From Rhea pennata (taxonomy: Eukaryota; Chordata; Aves; Rheiformes; Rheidae), in NCBI RefSeq assembly GCF_028389875.1, contig NC_084663.1:97887190-97951189 (forward strand): a stretch of DNA of 64,000 nt, written 5' to 3'. Position 1 is the stretch's first letter, and each line of letters starts with the position of its first letter. Both the position numbers and the translations under genes were made by a program. Shown piece by piece: positions 12,304-27,300 of the stretch. Under the pieces are notes generated by a model. The model worked only from the letters and a program-made list of their open reading frames with translations, had not been told where the DNA came from and made no database searches.

Positions 12304-15300
12304 CTGTTTAAAAAAGATAAATAGCACATCTCTCCGTCAGCTGACTTAACACAACAAGCATTCTTATAATTCTCTCCTTAAAATTGAAGAATTGAATGAA
12401 CAAAAGGGTGTTCTACTCTAGAGACATGACTGTACTGATACATTATTTTTAATATGCAAGACACTTTAAAGATGAAAACAGACAGTGATAACTTTGCTGT
12501 CTTTGACATCTTGGATCTGCGTAAAGATGTGCATAAACATTAGGATAGGTTTGTCAGTGATGTATTTTGCTCAGTTGTAAGCTGCATCCTCATAGCTGAG
12601 TTGGGTTACGGTATAGGTCATCTTACTTGTGAAAAAGCTATTAAAATGCTTTGTGTTCCACACTTAATTTCTAATCCCTCACTCCCAACTAGTATCATCC
12701 TACAGATGCTGCTGCATCATGCTGATCCTTGTGATTTTAGGCTTTGGAGTTTATCCTGATTTTTGTCCATGCTGTAGTACAGAAAGCGTGTTGCAAGGTA
12801 GGTGAATAGCTCCTTCCCAGTGACCATGCTCAAAATTTACTTATAAAACAACAGCTGTGACTACTTAAGTAAATTAGCCATCGTGGTTACAGCTAAATAC
12901 AGATACAGCCTGCATATTTAGCCATACTATAATGTGCATCAATTTGTTTCTGCATTTGTACTCGTTATAGAGTTGGAACAGAATCCCTTTATCAGAAAAA
13001 ATAAGCCATTAAACCCCGAGTCTGAGACAAATTAATTCAAATAGCTACATAGTTTTAAATATTGAAGAAGTCCATTACAAGCACCAGAACGAATTTTCTG
13101 ACTCCAGCTAGCCTTAGCAGAGAACCTTATAGCTACTGCCAGTAACAATTTGAGTTACCGTGCTTGAACCTGCAAATGTGTGAAATGCCTTCAGTAAGTT
13201 ACCAGTTATTAAAATCTGAGCCCCGAAAGTTTTGTCTTAGATTTTGTAGGTAATTTAGTAAAGGAAGGAAATGCTGGCATCCCTAGCTTCCACAGACATA
13301 CATAACCTTCTGAAAGGGGTTATGACCTCTTTTCCTTAGACACTTTAAAAAATTTTAATATTGATATTTTAGATTAGTCCCTCACTCTGACTGTTTATTT
13401 TTCTTTAGTAAAGGTCCAATTATGTATCTGTCACTGAGAAGACGGGTGTTTTGTTTGAGGTAAGAAACATACTTACCACCATCAGTCATGCTGCTTCCTT
13501 TCTCTTCCATTTCCTGCTTTACTCTCTCTAATACTTCTGTAATCTTAAATTAGGGAAGATTTTATTAGTTAAACCAGATGAACATCAAGTATAAAAAACA
13601 AACTATTCTTTTGAATGGCTGCATTCATTAAAAAAAAGAGAGATCTGTCTTAACTGTTGTATCCAGAGAAACAATTTTTTTTCAACTATGATGAAAATTT
13701 AATTTAATTTAAATTCTAAATGTAGTAAAAACTATAGCAAAAATTGTAAAAGGTTGGCTAAGCAGCATTGATATTACTGAGAATCTGCACTTCCCAAAAT
13801 AATAAAAAAAACAGTGCAAGTGTTGCAGTGCAGAACACTGCAATATCACTACAGACCAAGATTCACCAAATGACTATGACAACTGCACTTCTGGAAACAG
13901 CAAGGCTTCAGCAGGCGATGGTGGAACCCTGAGCAATGTTACTGCAGGAAAAGACGAAGCAGTAGCAAAATCTGCTGGCATGGCTATACATATGTGAAAT
14001 GCATATATAAAGAATAAAATACATTTCAGCACTGACTATCAACCAGTTTGCCTTTATAGATGATGAAATGCAACTATATGATTCAAAGCTACATTCAAGG
14101 TAATTATTTTATATTATAGCCAAAAATATTAAAACAAAAAGCCTTTCACGTTAAGGCTTCAGTGAAGCCTTTTCAGTTAAAACAAGCAAACAACCACGTC
14201 ACTTCATTCTTATTGTATTGTATTGGTGACAATATTGACACATTGTCACCATATCACCTAGTGGGCTGAGATTTGATCACATCCTTGAGGGTAAGTCTAT
14301 GGTAACACCCATTATGTTTAATTTAGCATAGATATGCACCCCTTTATTAATCTAGTTCCAAGTCTACCAACCTGTGACATACTTTTCTTTACTAATCTGT
14401 CAACAATTTCCAAAGCACGAAAACATTTTAAATCTGAAGTCATCATAAAGTACTCCCTTTTTCAAAACTACTCCTTGAAGAGTGAAATAGAAAGAAGCTC
14501 AAATTCTGCAGAAGCCATACACTAAGAAATCTTTGACAGAAAACTTTTGTTAAGCTGCTATGATTATTACCTACCTAAAGTCTCAGACCTCTTTTAGATT
14601 TCCAACAAGTTCTCACAGTGGGGTCTATTACGTGACTATTTCAGATCTATTAGCCTCTAATAAATAAAGTAGACTTTTCAAATCCAAACAATTGAACTAT
14701 TCTGAGAAGTTCTGAATTGGCCTAAGGGTTGAAAATTGGAGGATTAGGTGTCTGGGTTTTGTTTTTATTTGTTGCAACATGGATTTAAAAGAAATTACCA
14801 GAAACACAGTCCTAAGTTTGACTGGCATCAAAATTACTATTTGGTCAAATAATATTTTAAATACTTGGAAGGTGAAAATTTCTTTTTTTGTGTGTGTGTG
14901 TTCATTTTTACCAAAAATAAGAGTTGAGTTTCTCTTCTTCCAAAGACTGTATAGATGTGACTTGATTAATCCTCAATAATTCTAGGAGAGAGGCTATAAC
15001 ATACAGGAACGTTTACCCTCATTTACAAATTGGGGAAATTAGGAGAGCTTAAAAATACCTTGCCCAAGTTCACAAGTTAAAAATCAATGGGAACCTGGGA
15101 TGAAAATTCAGGGATCTGACTAGACCACTTTCACTCAACAAACATATTAAGCTTTAACACAAGAACACATCAGAAAAAAACCTAAGTTTATAAAATTGCA
15201 AACACTAAACACTAAGTCTCTGAAACATTTTAAAATAAGCAAAATGCAAATTATGTGAAAACATATTTTACCTCTGAAAGCACTTTAATCCTCTCGGTTA

Positions 15301-18300
15301 CTCCTCCACTTCCCTCCTGGTACTTCTCTCTAGCCTGGAAAGAAGCAATTTTTTTGCTCTAATGATAAAAACTGAAGGAATATACACATATAGCTCAGAG
15401 AATTTATAACACCAGAACCTGACGTCATGAGTCACAAGCCCAGGTCTCCCACAGTGTCCTAATGACATTAACAGGGTGATACATATAAGGTTTTCCTTGA
15501 AACATCAGCCCATACAATGACTATTATTCATAAATTTAAAGCAGTCTTAAAAATTGTTAGTCACAGCCCTAATGCATACACAGTAAGAAGTAGGTTTTCC
15601 TAATATTATTTACATGTGAGGAAACAAACACACAGAAAATTTATCACAATGGAGACAGAGCCTAATACTGAAATCCAGAATACTTTCAACAGTAAATTAC
15701 TCTCTTGAAATTTCAGTTTATGACTCAAGTAGAAAATGTAAGCTGCTGTTTCTTTAGCTGTAAACAAATCATGAGATACTGCTACATAATCTTTTTCAAA
15801 GTGTTACAAAAAATAACTTTGAGAATATTTTGCATAATCTGAAATTAAGTTTGCAGTCATTCTGCAGTGAATCCTCTCTCCCCTGCCCCATATATCTGGA
15901 AATCAAGAGATCAAAAATCATCCTGTACCAACACCATATTTTTACTTCTTTTATTGAACAGAGTAAGTTTACATAGCAAAGTTGCACACCAGTGTTCCTA
16001 GTTTATTATCTGAGGTAGGTAACAGTCATATTCAATACTTCAGTTTACCAGCAAGGTAAACAGCAAGCACAGAAGTCAAATCCTGTTAGTCATATTTTTA
16101 TGTAATGCCCAGAAATAGGAGCAAAAGAGCTAGCCAAATGGCAGCTTACACAAGATTCCTAACTAGAAAATTAAGAAGCTTCTCAAACAGCAGTCTATTG
16201 ATACAAAAACTAAATGAAGTAGAGCGGTAATCAGAGTGCTTTGTGCAAATTAGCGCAAGTAATCAATTTAGGAGATGAGTGCTGGACTGACACTGTAGTT
16301 TTTCCACTCATCACAGATGTGTGAGCTTCACAGGGAAAGCAGAACTAGCAATTTACTAGCAGCTCAAGATTGGCAACAGATTTACATAATATTCATGCAA
16401 AAAACATTTACTTTCCTTTGCAGAATAGCTGAATTAAAACTGCTAATTTAGCTTAACAACTATATAATTTGACAGCCAATGAATTTTTCCCATGGTTTAC
16501 ATTCAACAGCAGAATTCACAGAAAACTCCCCCAATTCTTCTTTCCCTTCTCCCCTACTTAATAGCAAGTTAATAGAAAAGAAAGCAACCACAATAGGTCT
16601 GTGCATTACCTCACTCAACAAGGCTTGTGCTGAACGGTATTCTTGAACCAAATGCTCTAACTGATTGTTGATGTACTTTTCCCTGCTGTTGATCTTTTCC
16701 AATGTTCTGCTGATTTCATTATGAAGTTTGTCAAGGTAACCCTAGAAAATCATATTCTGTGGGCTGACAGTATACAGATAACACGTAAAGAACATTAAAA
16801 CGATGCTGTAATTCAGAAGGGATATGGAATCATACAAGTGAGAGAAAAATAGTACAAAACACTATGTATAACCAATGAAGAATTACTCCTGGACGTCTTC
16901 TGTTTCACCCATCTCTAAAATTTGTACTTCAAGCTGTAGTGCTTCCATCAGTTCTCCCCCCTGATAAATTATGAATGTTACCATCAATAAATTAACAGCA
17001 GCATTTGACAGCGCTTTTTGTTTATTTTGTTGTAAATCAACTGTTAATCAGATTGTATTATTCCATTTTGCCCTCTGTACTCAGGATGTGCTTATGCTAA
17101 TAATATGTTAATGAACTGTTATATCCCTATTAATCCTCATATGTAAAACTACTTCCCACAAGATCTTTCTTGCCAGTCCCACTGTCCTTAATCATCATTA
17201 TCACATATTTCCTTTTTAGTTGTACAGCATTATCTTAAGGAAAGTAATTTTCAATCTATCTCTAAATGTATATCTAATAAAAGAGAAAATAAAAGCATTG
17301 ATAAATCAGTGGAATATTCATAGCACACGCAAGACATACCCTAGTTTCTTTCAAAGCAGATTCAATTCCATCTTTATGCTGATGCATTTGATCTACATGG
17401 ATCCTCCAATCCTAAAGAAAGATGCCACAAAGTAAAACATAAGTAAAATACAGCTTTATCCTTCACTGGTTGCTAAAGGAAGGCTGATACCCAACTCAGG
17501 GTCAGTCCTCTTGTGTACTGTTACCATGTATCATTCTGCCACTGCTATGTTCATACCCAGAGGCACTTGCTTAATGTGACAGTTGATAAATCTTCTAAAC
17601 ACTGCAATGTGATGCTCAGATCTAGAAATAAACAATGACATGCTCAATGACAGGGCAGTAGCTATGTTTTTTAGAGTCTATTTGATCTTCATGGAAGTAT
17701 TTCTGCAAGAAACCACTCCGGGCACAAATATTGAAAATAATGATTATAGCTCTGCTAGCTAAGCTTATTCTTAGGGAGAGAAAACAAGTGCTTTGAATGT
17801 CCAAGACCTACAAATACAGAAGAACTATCAGATCTTCCTTTTCTAGTTAACCCTTACTATTATCAGGAAGAAGATGGAAAGAAATGAAAAATGCAGCAAT
17901 ACTCAAACTTGTTTTCAGCAGTGGGATAAAGCTAGAAGGGAGGAAAATTATTTGCAATTGCTAAGTCATAGAAAACACACATGGAGTCAGAGATGGGGGA
18001 ATAAAAAATGGGCTGTTTTAACATGACTAGGTAGGCATCTTTTACTCTGAAATCAATTCCAGTCTTTATGACAAATTTTCACTTATCAGTTCAGACTTCT
18101 ACATCCCCGAGACCCAGACCACAGCTGCAGGCAGTACTTTGAGTTCAGAATGAAGCAGAGTAGCAGCACTGCACAATTAATGTTATTCCAGTATTGTGTT
18201 TCTGAACATACTAAAAAGATTTTTAATCTTTTGGTAGCGTATTGGTCAAGGTGTTAAAAAATAAAGTGATGCTGATTGATCTTTATCACTTGAAATCAAT

Positions 18301-21300
18301 TCTTGTAAAATAGGTAAAGAAAAATGGAACATGGCAGCTGCATACTTAATAAACACATGCCTGCCTTCAATCACAAATAGTTTCCCTGACTTGAAGTGAT
18401 GCTACTCTACTCACCTTCACAGGACATGCACATAACTACCAAAGGACTGGTGCTTCTATCAGATAAGCACATGTGAGCACCTTCAACAGCTATTAAGCTC
18501 ATGAGGTTTCATTGATATTTCCAGGTATGCAGATGCCCACTAGTCTCTTCAGGAATTAAACAAAGGCTAATAAAGAAAATGTGTGTATGCTGTATGTCTT
18601 ACATTGGCAGCAGACTCAAGATCCTTTTCTTGGTCTGGTGACAATTGCTAGCAATTTTCCAAATGCTGAAGTTAAAAATAAAATAAGCAACAAACACTGG
18701 AAAACAAATAACCCCTTCCCTCAAAACTTTAAAAATACAATTAAGTTTCTAATGCACTCTGTTAAACCATTAACTTTCTCCTGGTATGACATATGCATGC
18801 ACAGCTGAGGAAACTGAATATGATACTCTTCTTTATCAAAAGAAAAAAAGCTAAACTAGAATGAGTATTTTTTCCACTTATTTCTGAAAGCACAGAAACT
18901 AGAAGAAGAATCCTCTTTTCATGTTCATTTTGACATATTTCTTAAAGTCAAGAGATGATGCATTAAAATGGGAGCTAGTAAAACTCAGTTCCTACTGTGG
19001 CTTCAATTTTCTCTGTACACATTTATCAAGCTTTCATTTCTTAATGTGGGAAACAAGTATCATGCTCTCTGTAACAGGTGGGCTTGCTGAAGACCAGTGG
19101 AAGGTAGCCAAAACCAGGAGTTTCTTCACATAGAAGGGAATGTAGCGTAAAACAGGCAAGCAATTTAACATGTATTTGACATCTCAGTCTTTTTTTTTTT
19201 TTTTTTTTTTTTTTTTGGCAAGATCAATTATCTTTCATTGAATTCTGTATCACTCTGCAGACTGCTCCACCGCCTCAACTATCTGGGCCACTACAAATGC
19301 ACAATTTCAATACTGCACCAATTCATGCATGTTATACAAGCGCTTAGAAAGAATGCTTGTGGCAATGCCAGGAAAAGGCACTAGACTTTGACTGGCCAAA
19401 GGCAGATGTCTACATCTGAGGTCCTCATTCTAGATTCTTTAGATTGGATTATGGAGAGAAATACACATTTCTAGGAAATGACAGATTTCATCTTGAGGTA
19501 GCTATCTAGCCAGACAAGTAAAATCAGTCCTAAGAGTACTCATTTCTTTTTGCTGAATATAAGTAAAGCCCATGATGACTAGATCAGAAATAGAGACCTA
19601 TTTTACTGCCATATGAAGTTCAGCAGGATGAACTCCATTTAATCAACCTTTTATGTGGCTGACAAATAAAACAGTTGCATGTTAAGAAGCTCCTCGGTTA
19701 TCTTCCAGGAAGATCTATTAATAACTGCTAGACTGAAGGTATAATTTCTGAAAAGTATGAATCCATTGGAAATGTTTAATGATTTAAGAAGTTTCCACTG
19801 AATTCAGATAAATGTATGAAAATAAGGTGCCCTGCTAGCAGCAGGAAAAAAGCAATTATTATACAATACTGAAGAAAACACTATTGTGAAGTATTTCTTA
19901 TAGGGTCAAAGTAAGCAACAAAGGTTCTGACATGATAGGCTTGGAAAAGATTATTATTTATTAATGATAATAATATCATTATTAACGATTCTGGGCATAA
20001 CAAAAAAAGAGAATAAATGTAAATGGAAATGTAATCAACATTGCTGATTCAAAGCACACTTTATTCACCAAATGTACACACACAAATCCACTCTCACATA
20101 CCTTATTGTCAGTCCTGACTGTAACTTTCAGCTGTGGAAGCACACGTTCCACTTCCAGATTCCACTCTGCTGCATCTGTCGTGGACTCCAAAATCTCTTC
20201 TTGCTTCGCAGAATCATTAATGTCCTGCATTAAAAAAACAAAAAACAAAAAAGTTTTATACAAGAGATGATCATTATACATAGTGAGAACTGTTAGAAGC
20301 CACATTACAATGCCTTACAGCATTCATATCAATAAATCACTTATAACCAGAAAGATCTAGAACTACTGATATAACTGAATTTCTAATGGCTTTCTTTGAA
20401 TTCATAAAGATTAGGAATTGAAGTAAGTATCTTTTCTGAACATAGAATTTAAAAGAAATGCATGTAAGAAACTATAACAATTTTCAGAAATAACAGGGGA
20501 AAAATAATAAAAATGCATTTAAGAAACTAACACTGCTTCTGTAATAGTCTCCGCAAAAATGTCTTGTAAATCATCCTTGCAGGGAGATCACTTTGGAAAT
20601 TGGCTGTTTATTTTTCTTTTAAAATAAGCTAATTCACTTCAGTTGGAATATTTTTCAAGTTTAGCATATGCAAGTATTTTCAGATTTAAGTCTAACATAA
20701 ATAAATCAGAGCTAAACATATCAGACCTCTGAAGAGGGGGTGGATGAGTAACAACTTACTGATTTGTAAGATTGTGCCTTTAGAACATTCAGATCGATGA
20801 AGTTTTCTTCACTGTCTGACTCTTCTTCCTTAAGAAAAGTTGCAAAGTAAGACTTCAATAATTATTGCATTTTCTTTCTTCAAAATTTTTATTTTGCAGG
20901 AGCACAGGAAAAGGGGTATTAAATTCCAAATTTCTGAACAAATCAGAACATGGAGAGTTTTTGAAAATGGAGCTTGCATTTACATAAAATCTTCTGAGGA
21001 CACACAGCATCTTCTGGTATGAGCAGGCAGACGGAAACTGCCTCGCATTTCCCATTTCCCTGGAGGTGCTACAGGATTAAAAGCCAAGCAAACAAAAAAC
21101 ATGATATGGGCCATTATCAAGAAGTTACAGTACCACAGGACTATTTTGGTGTAACCAAGCCATAAAACTTTCCCTTTAAAAGGAATAGGAACAGCTAAAC
21201 CTCTACACAGTATTCAAGATGCAGTTTGCAACATGGATTTACATTTGCAGAATGATGCCATCTTTTACGGCTATCCAGAATGATGCTTTCTGTTTCACTC

Positions 21301-24300
21301 CATTTTTTTTTCCTAATACCACCAATCAGTCAACCTACTTTCTTGCCCATGACTGAGCATAGGCCTGATGGGTTAGTAGAATTATTTATTCTAGACTCAA
21401 GATTTCATTTTTCAGTGATCATGATCAGCTCAGAACCTATCACTGCGTATGTAAAATCAAAGATGTTTTTCCCATATGTTACTCTCCATTTATCTATGCT
21501 GAACTTCACCTGCCATTTTATCACCCATACACTTCCCCTTTGTGCAGTCTGACCTTCTGCAGTTCTTTTCAGTCAGTTCTTGTCTCTTCCTCTGAAGCCA
21601 GTTTTCATTATTCACCCCTTTTCTAAACAATTTTTGAATGCTGAAATAGTACAGGCCTTAGTATAGACACCTTCAGGACTCAATTAGTGAAAACTTGGGA
21701 GCTTATTTCTGTACCTTACCTAGTTTTCAACCAACAAGGACCACTTACATTATGCTAGCTTATTTGATTCTGGCATATTTGGCCCTTAACCCCCTAATTC
21801 TGCAAGGAATTAATGGTGACTAGATTAGGACTTTCTTTTGCTATGCAAATAATACGTACTTGTGCAGCACATAGAAGAATGTATTACAACACTAATACAA
21901 TATTAAAATAAAAGTGTAGTTATCAGAACTGAAGATAGAAAATGAACAGATTTGGCTGGACTAGCTACTGTTCACGTGGTTCCCCAAGACATACAGAACT
22001 AAGCATGTCCTTATCAGCCTCATCAGTTTTATTCGAAAGAAGTAAAGGTGGAAAAAACAATCAAAGAAGCTCATCATTAGTATTTAACCAGTAGCAATTC
22101 TGCTGAATTCCATTATGCATACAGGTAGTATATTCAGGACATATCCATATATTGGCAGCAACAATGGATTGGAAATAAATTGTTATATCAGCATATAATT
22201 AAACCTTGTAGAACCAACAGGGGCTCCAAAACGCGGTCATCTGCATGGTTTAAACCTAGTTGGGTGGTTTTACCAACACACAAGCTTCAAATATTTCACT
22301 GAATGTTAGGTGTGAAAATCATGGTCTCAAGACACAATCTCAGAGCAAATACAGAGATTCTTTCAAGAGTTTCATCTGTGCTTTAGTTAAATGTTCTTCT
22401 CCACTTCGCCATTTAAACCTTAGGTCTTAACAAGACATAAATAAAAGCAGATAGCTTACTGTTTTCTTTTTTAAAGCTCTTAGCCAACAGTTATGTTTTG
22501 AGGCTTGTCAAACACGCAGTTCTGAATGCCTCTTTCTTTCTCAGAATTATTCAGACTTTTCCTGTGGTGACTTCATAGCAGATAAAAATGCAACCAGATA
22601 TTGATACTTACTTTCCAGTGTTTACATATTGCATAAAATTAGGCTGGATTTTTTCTTGGTTAATAAAAATGAGAAAAAGGCAACTCTCAGGAAAATTGTG
22701 AGAAAAAGAGGAAGAGAAGTGAACTCTTCAGCTTATGTTTTTGAGGACTATTGTGGCACATGAGTTAGGCTGAATTCAGAGCCATATGATAACATTACTA
22801 GCATAGTACTTTCCACATTTGTGACCTTCAGCTGTTCCCAAGCACTTGAAAAAGCTGAATATAAAAATATGATAGTTCTGGCATGTTCTATCTTGTATTG
22901 CTGCACTTAGGACTCCAGAAAATTCTTTTGTCCTCAAATAATTTACTTGCCCAGCAAGTGAGTACTCCTCAGGCACAGCTTTGACTATTTTGGTTTGTGA
23001 TCTACATTAACTTTGCAAAGAATCATCACCTTTTGGCTAAGCCAGATGTGAAACTAACTTCTTTTTGTTATTTTCACTTCAATCATCTTCAACTAGCTTT
23101 CCTCTCCAGAAAAGTCTTGTTTAAATCAGCAGTAAAACAATGTACTTCAAGTACACCAAGAGAAGCTCATGAAAATGAAGATGCCTCCTTGCGATCACAT
23201 TATGCCACTAGGTTGCAGACAGTGAGACTCCAACTCTCAAAAACAATCGCTGAGAAAGTCAATCAGTAACAAAACTTCTATTCAACATCCATCTATCCAT
23301 CACTAAATGCTAAAAACATATTTGAATTTATAGCCTTATTTTGTAAGGCTAGGCAACTTCATAGACAAGGCAACTTCACTGTAATTATTACAGGTAAACA
23401 GGCCTAAACAAAAAAGCTGATCCTCAAACATTGCCATGGTGGTGGAAAATGATATTTCAAAGCTCTTGAAACTATAATCTATAGGATATAGGGATAGTTT
23501 ATGCTTTTTTCTTTACATCTGTCATGGTAATTAGAGCTCATAGAAAGACTTATTTGCAGCCTGAATGGATGACATGATATAAACATTTTATTCATAGAAT
23601 ATATTGTGATGAAGTGCCATTATATTGCCCTACAGAAACAATTCTGTAACTTTTATTTCGGTCATTGTAGGCATTTTTAAAACAAATCCTCAGTTTCTAG
23701 AAGACCTTTTTCATCTACTCTCTTCCCAAATCTTCAGCTCAACTAAGTATCAAAGTTATTGCTTGGTATTTACAGTAAAGTCTGATTTATGACAGTTAGC
23801 GCTCTATTAATGAGGTGCTGAGCAACTATTTAAACAAATATTGGCCAACTCTGGAAGCAGGGATTGGTTCAAGTGTCACTGAACATCAACAGCTTGCCTC
23901 AGTAGAAAATAAAAGTTCTGAATCTATCTAATTTTAATGTCTTGCTAGATACCACCACACTTGTATTAACTATAAATGCTCATTAGCCTGTATGTTCTGT
24001 ACTGAAGAGTTTATAACCTTATCTAAAAGGAAACAAGAAATCCTACAGAGAAGGTGGTGATGCAGGAAAGAAAATGCAGGGAAAAAAGAAAAAAACAGTA
24101 GAAAATACTTCCTAAACAAAGCCAAATAAAATGTACAGTGAGTAAAAATTATCTCATAGTTGACCAATACCAACATAATCAAAGTCAGTCAGGTAACCTT
24201 ACCACAACTTCCTCCTCCAGTTTATTGAGCGTTAATTCTGCATCATCTTCTGTTATTTCCTCTTCTTCTAGCTCTTCTGTTGGATATATTGGTCTGCAGT

Positions 24301-27300
24301 ATGTTCAAAGAACACCAGCTTATAAACACAGTTAATAAGATGTTATTCTGTAAATTGCTCCTAATCAAACAAAAGACTTCAGGAGGAAAATGGATGATGT
24401 AGAATATGACTAGACAGTGATTAGTCTCTAATATTTTTAAACAAATAGAATTAATATTCAGCCTCAAAGCCTTTGTTCAACTTAAACTTAGACTTCAAAG
24501 CGAGGGCTAATTATTATGCTAAGCACTATAGCACATTTGTACTGCAAAGGCAGCTGGGGACTAACTTTTGATTCATTTTCTTTTTTGGTCTAATTTTATG
24601 AAATTCAAGTACATTTCTGAATTTTGGCTTACAGATGAAATCCAGGTACTAAATAGATAAAGTGATAAAAAATTTCCAAGGTAGAAATTACTTTGCTATA
24701 CCCTGACAAAACCAATCAGAGGGAGGGAATAAAATAAAAGAGCACTTTTAAACAAATTTTCATATACTTAAAATTGTTCTTCATCTAATTTCTCCTGATA
24801 TTTCCTTCAGATTAAATACTCAGAGTTACTGCAGCCTATTTGTAACAGGATTCAAATAGTGTGCATACCTCCAGCTGTAAAGGTTAAGAATTTTGCTAAT
24901 GATTGATAGGACCTAAAGGGATATTGATGTTTCAACAGAACTATCAGATTAGCAAACAGTTACATATAGGAAAATGAACAAAACGAGGTAATCAGTCAAC
25001 TTTTTATTAATTTAGCCTATTAATTACCAAAACTCATCCTTGCCAGTAATGCCACTAAACTGCATGAATATGCATGAGGAATTAATCTGACCTACTGCTT
25101 CAAGCCTAGCTGAATTTGTTTTGAATCTCACAGAAGTATCAAATGAAACATTTCCTGTCATTATCACATTTTGTCTGTTATCCTTTACAATTACAATTTA
25201 CATTTGTTCATTGGAAAATGACGTATAAGGCAGGAGTCTTAAAAGTGTACTACATACCTTTTCCAGCTAAAGCCAGTGTATTTCAAGGCTTCTTCAGCTA
25301 AACAGTCCAGAACGTAGCATGCCTGTTCTCCATAACCTGCCTTTAATTTTGAGGGAGGAAAATCCACAGGCCTTCCCTAAAATAACAAGGTAGTGCTGTT
25401 TACTAGCTGCTATCCATCAATCAGGCTTTCTTCTCAGGAAGTGTCCACTTCATATGAAGAATTTACCAATTTAATTCATATTCTTTCCCTGTGCAACTCC
25501 AGTCAGGTAAGAGAAGGGAAAGTAGAACAACCCAAGGAACAGATGCACTATAGAATCTTAAAGTATGCTGCGAGAGGATACCCACAGGGAGCAGAAGAGT
25601 CAGAAGCTGCAAGGGAGCTCAGCTGTCAAGCAGACACATGACATGCTGGCAAAGTAATGAACAGAAAAGGAGGAAATCAGGCACTGAGATTCAAACACTA
25701 GCTTTTCAACATTGCCTTGTTTGTTCCAGATTTTATTGATAATTTATTACTGTCCTGCAGAATTACTGTCTTAGTATGTTACAGTTTTACTTTTTCAGCG
25801 AACAGCATACTTAACATTGTTTAGAAGTGCATCACAGTATTATCTTCCACAAGATCATATTTTATACATATTTTACAAGTGCATCACAGTATAATCTTCC
25901 ATAAGATCATATTTTACACAAATATTTTACACTATTTAGGTTTTGATTTTTTATTCAACTGTACATTTTGAAAAATAGTTACTGAATTATCCCTCAGGCA
26001 GAGAAGAGAATTCCCTCTTAAGTAGACATACCCTCCTGACCCTAAGGGGCTTTTTAAAAAAAAAAAAAAAAAAAAAACTATTGAAAAAATCCCGATAGCT
26101 TCTGACAGTTTATGCAAAAAGATACAAACCCAATTCTAAACCATTTTTTTAATATGAGTTATACCATTGACTTTAGCAGGTGCAGGACCGTAAGCACTAA
26201 TTTCTGAGAATTATACTACTAAACACAAGCTTTATATATGTGGCAGTACAAGAAGCGAGTCTGATTTAATCCATTTTACAAATGGTGGGAACAAAACTAA
26301 TTAGAATCACATATAATACCATAAGACCATTTCTGTAGGCCCAAAATTTAGCACATAGGTACCGCTATAAAATTACCATTAGCTAATTACTATCACACAA
26401 ACAGGAAAAAGTCTGCACAGTCCTTGGGAATATACTCAGACAGGGGAGGAAGTGTGATTACTGTTATTTCATATTTGAAACACCTTTGCAAAGACAGCAT
26501 GTGAATCACTTACAAATGACCGCAGTTCTGAGAGTATTTTTGATATTATTGCATTGGGATCATCATATTCTTGTGGCTGTTCGAAGGGATGTCCTGCTTT
26601 AGTGATCAGCCAAGCAGCAAGTGTACAAAACATAAAGAACTGCTCACCAGGATTAGTGGGCAGTGCAAAGTAGTGCCTGTTTAAAAAGGAAAAACTGTAA
26701 ATAAAGATATTTTGCATTCCTGAAGCAATTCTAATATTACAGGTCAGCACAGGCTAGCAAAGCAGTTTTGTTAACTGAGTTCTCAATGAGCGAATCGCTT
26801 GAACTAAAATTCAGGATGTCTATTTTCACATACCACTGCAGCAGAGTATATTTTCTAAATGTAATTCATCTGATTCCTGATTTAAATCAGTTATTAGTCA
26901 ACGTTAGACTTACAACGAAAGGGAAATTGGGCTCTCCTCCTCCCTTCCAGCAGGATTAGGCAGATTCACTTAAACACCACTAAATTAATATTTCCATATA
27001 AAACCAAGTTACTCTGCTAATTTACCTGAACAGCCTTGAAATAAGTTGAGGTCAATTCTGTTCCCATTGACTTTTAGGGATGCAGAATCCACTCCATCAT
27101 TCCGTAAAATATCACCAAGCAATTAAGGTTCTACAGAAAGGAGTCATTCAAATGTCACTTGCATAACATAACATATTTTTAAAAGCTCAAAAGGAATTAA
27201 AAGTCATAGACTCATAATCATCAATACCTTGTCGTCCACGAATGAGACGAACTGGCTTTGTTTAATCTGAGGCAGTTTTCACAGGGAAGAGGACTTAAAG

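Larger units (their letters stand above)
25377..26513 (-). other. IFT57 intron 2
   Basis: 1.14 kb; contains a two-copy 52-base tandem duplication (25825-25928) and a 22-base poly-A run (26056-26077). Confidence 0.8.
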
